15,682 nt of DNA from an uncultured Chlorobiota bacterium. Its GTDB lineage: Bacteria > Bacteroidota > Bacteroidia > Bacteroidales > JAADGE01. A program made the translations under genes and the position numbers. A model generated the notes under the pieces. The model searched no databases. It was given only the letters and a program-made list of their open reading frames with translations, and was not told where the DNA came from. Of this stretch, positions 14,486 to 15,682 are shown in pieces. The stretch spans positions 1 through 15,682 of the forward strand of contig CAMZKI010000179.1 of the NCBI GenBank assembly GCA_947311125.1, given 5' to 3'. Position 1 is the stretch's first letter, and each line of letters opens with the position of its first letter.

Positions 14486-15346
14486 TTAGTTAACCTTTAA
14501 TAATTTAATTTCGTAAACAAGTGTTGTAAAAGGCGGAACATAGTTTTTAAGCCCCCTTTCTCCGTATGCTGTTTTTGACGGAGCAATAAGTTTTATTTTA
14601 TCGCCCTCCCTCATTGTTTGAATAGCCTCGTTCCAAGCCGGAATAACAAATTTATCCCCTAAAACAAAGGTCAGCGGTATGCCTTTATCTATTGAAGAAT
14701 CAAAAACTTTTCCGTTAATATACCTTCCTGTAAAATTTATAGTTACCCTACTTCCTGTTACTGCTTTTTTACCGTTGCCGTTTTTTAATTTTATAATATA
14801 AATTCCGGATACTGTCGGCTTTTCTTTTATGTTTTCTGCCGAAAGATATTCGTTGAGAATTTGTCTTTCTTCAAGTTCTTTTTTAATTAAAAATTGTTTA
14901 TATTCTTTTTTTATCTGTTTTTCGGATATTATACCAACAACCTTTATCTCAAAACGTAAAAAATCTTCAGGCGAAATAAAACCGGGAATACTGTCTTTTT
15001 TAGTTTTCTTAAAAAAATTATCTGCCCGTATTAAAAAAGAGGCACTGTCTCCTACACACATCATTTTCAAAGCATTTTGAATCAACCCGTCTTTGTCGGC
15101 ATCAGTTACTTTCACTCTGAAGTCTGCCGGGAGTTCTTCAGAATTAAAAAGCAGAGAATCTTTTTGATTATAGTATTTTAGTTTTAAGGCTAATATATTA
15201 CTTGTCTGTATTTTTTTTTCTTCTGTATCTCGATGTATAAATCTATATTTAAGTCCTGATTTATCAGTCTTATATTTTTCGGACTCTTTACAGTCAGTTA
15301 AGACAAACACGAATATGACAATAAAAAGAAAGTATGCAGCTTTCAT
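14486..15346 (-). CDS. Envelope FKBP-type peptidyl-prolyl isomerase, tandem domains with a degenerate first copy
   Basis: An exported prolyl cis-trans isomerase likely to help fold envelope proteins. A hydrophobic signal ends in VLTDC19. The cysteine and following KES resemble a lipoprotein, but Asp at -1 is not a standard lipobox residue. Residues about 30-140 look like a diverged FKBP domain (hydrophobic pattern and MMCVGDSASFLI kept; active-site aromatics not recognisable). A charged helical linker spans 141-178. Residues 180-286 form a complete FKBP domain with the usual pocket residues: Tyr209, Phe215-Asp216, Phe227, Val234-Ile235, Trp238 and Tyr261, and Tyr278 where FKBP12 has Phe99. 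It is the first gene of the minus-strand operon, with a good promoter just upstream. Confidence 0.9.
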   Translation of the reverse strand: MKAAYFLFIVIFVFVLTDCKESEKYKTDKSGLKYRFIHRDTEEKKIQTSNILALKLKYYNQKDSLLFNSEELPADFRVKVTDADKDGLIQNALKMMCVGDSASFLIRADNFFKKTKKDSIPGFISPEDFLRFEIKVVGIISEKQIKKEYKQFLIKKELEERQILNEYLSAENIKEKPTVSGIYIIKLKNGNGKKAVTGSRVTINFTGRYINGKVFDSSIDKGIPLTFVLGDKFVIPAWNEAIQTMREGDKIKLIAPSKTAYGERGLKNYVPPFTTLVYEIKLLKVN

Positions 15347-15371
15347 ATTTATCTCTTAAAAATTACATCGA

Positions 15372-15402
15372 CAAAGATAAGACTATATAAAATCAAAACC
15401 AA
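15372..15402 (-). promoter_or_regulatory. Bacteroidota-type promoter for the FKBP-panB-thioesterase operon
   Basis: On the minus strand: TTG (15402-15400), a 20-base spacer, then TATCTTTG (15379-15372), a perfect TAnnTTTG identical to the atpD box. It ends 25 bases before the FKBP ATG. Confidence 0.7.
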
Positions 15403-15682
15403 TTTTTTAAAAAAGCTTACTCGGGCATTTTTATCACAAAATAAGCACGATTCACCGCTTAAAACCGTCATCTTATCACATTTAAACATATATCTGTCAA
15501 AAAACACACAAGTCTTTGCGCATTATATGTCGCTGTATATATGGCTGTTACAAAACTCAAGGATTCTCTTTGGAAAATTTATCTCTTTTTATTTTTATAT
15601 TAATTTTTTTTAGCATAAATTTGTCTGGAGTTTAATACTCATAAAGTGTTTTTTTCATAGTAAGTTTTAGGTTAGTTGTTAA
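15403..15682. other. Non-coding right edge with a lone -7 box facing right
   Basis: The region from the FKBP start (15346) to the window end has no credible gene on either strand. Beyond the FKBP promoter it is AT-rich. The one motif I see is TAAATTTG at 15616-15623 on the plus strand, a perfect TAnnTTTG, but no TTG lies at the right distance upstream (the nearest TTTG, at 15569-15572, is 43 bases away). It may be the promoter region of a gene beginning beyond 15682. Confidence 0.45.

Overview
The window is AT-rich DNA that looks like a chromosomal segment of a Bacteroidota bacterium. Four independent signs point there: a ~730-residue type III glutamine synthetase; an atpD-atpC pair separated from the rest of the ATP synthase genes, with a one-domain epsilon subunit; promoters of the TTTG-N19/20-TAnnTTTG kind that this phylum uses; and starts preceded by A/T-rich sequence rather than Shine-Dalgarno boxes. 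I cannot name the genus. I see no rRNA, tRNA, CRISPR array, transposase or phage gene.

Layout, left to right. The left edge (2-91) holds the tail of a very short lipoprotein-like reading frame. Positions 355-3614 carry a tight three-gene plus-strand operon: a Tat-exported four-cluster-type ferredoxin, a ten-helix NrfD/PsrC-type quinone-reactive membrane protein, and an exported monoheme cytochrome c with a beta-sandwich domain and a C-terminal membrane anchor. A clear terminator (3643-3677) ends it. It has no catalytic subunit, so it looks like a stand-alone electron-transfer module between the quinone pool and the periplasm. It is the part of the window most likely to be an undescribed system. 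Next come the glutamine synthetase gene (3859-6054) and a small CxxC thioredoxin-like protein (6141-6476). The latter converges on atpC-atpD (minus strand, 6534-8292), with a shared bidirectional terminator between them.

A divergent promoter region (8293-8548) separates atpD from a five-gene plus-strand operon: gltX, a TatD-type metal hydrolase, a TcdA/ThiF-like E1 enzyme, a small outer-membrane barrel and ubiX (8549-12660). The barrel gene has an in-frame TAA. The 22 codons after that stop still encode a convincing last beta strand, ending immediately before the ubiX start, so it looks like a recent nonsense mutation. From the right, a four-gene minus-strand operon (tandem FKBP prolyl isomerase, orphan four-helix membrane protein, panB, 4HBT thioesterase; 15346-12657) runs head-on into ubiX, and the two operons share stop-codon bases.

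Most genes are housekeeping: energy conservation, nitrogen assimilation, tRNA charging and modification, pantothenate synthesis, flavin prenylation and envelope protein folding. The points that deserve a second look are the operon at 355-3614, the two missing cluster-ligand cysteines in its ferredoxin, its composite cytochrome, and the broken barrel gene at 11488-12081.
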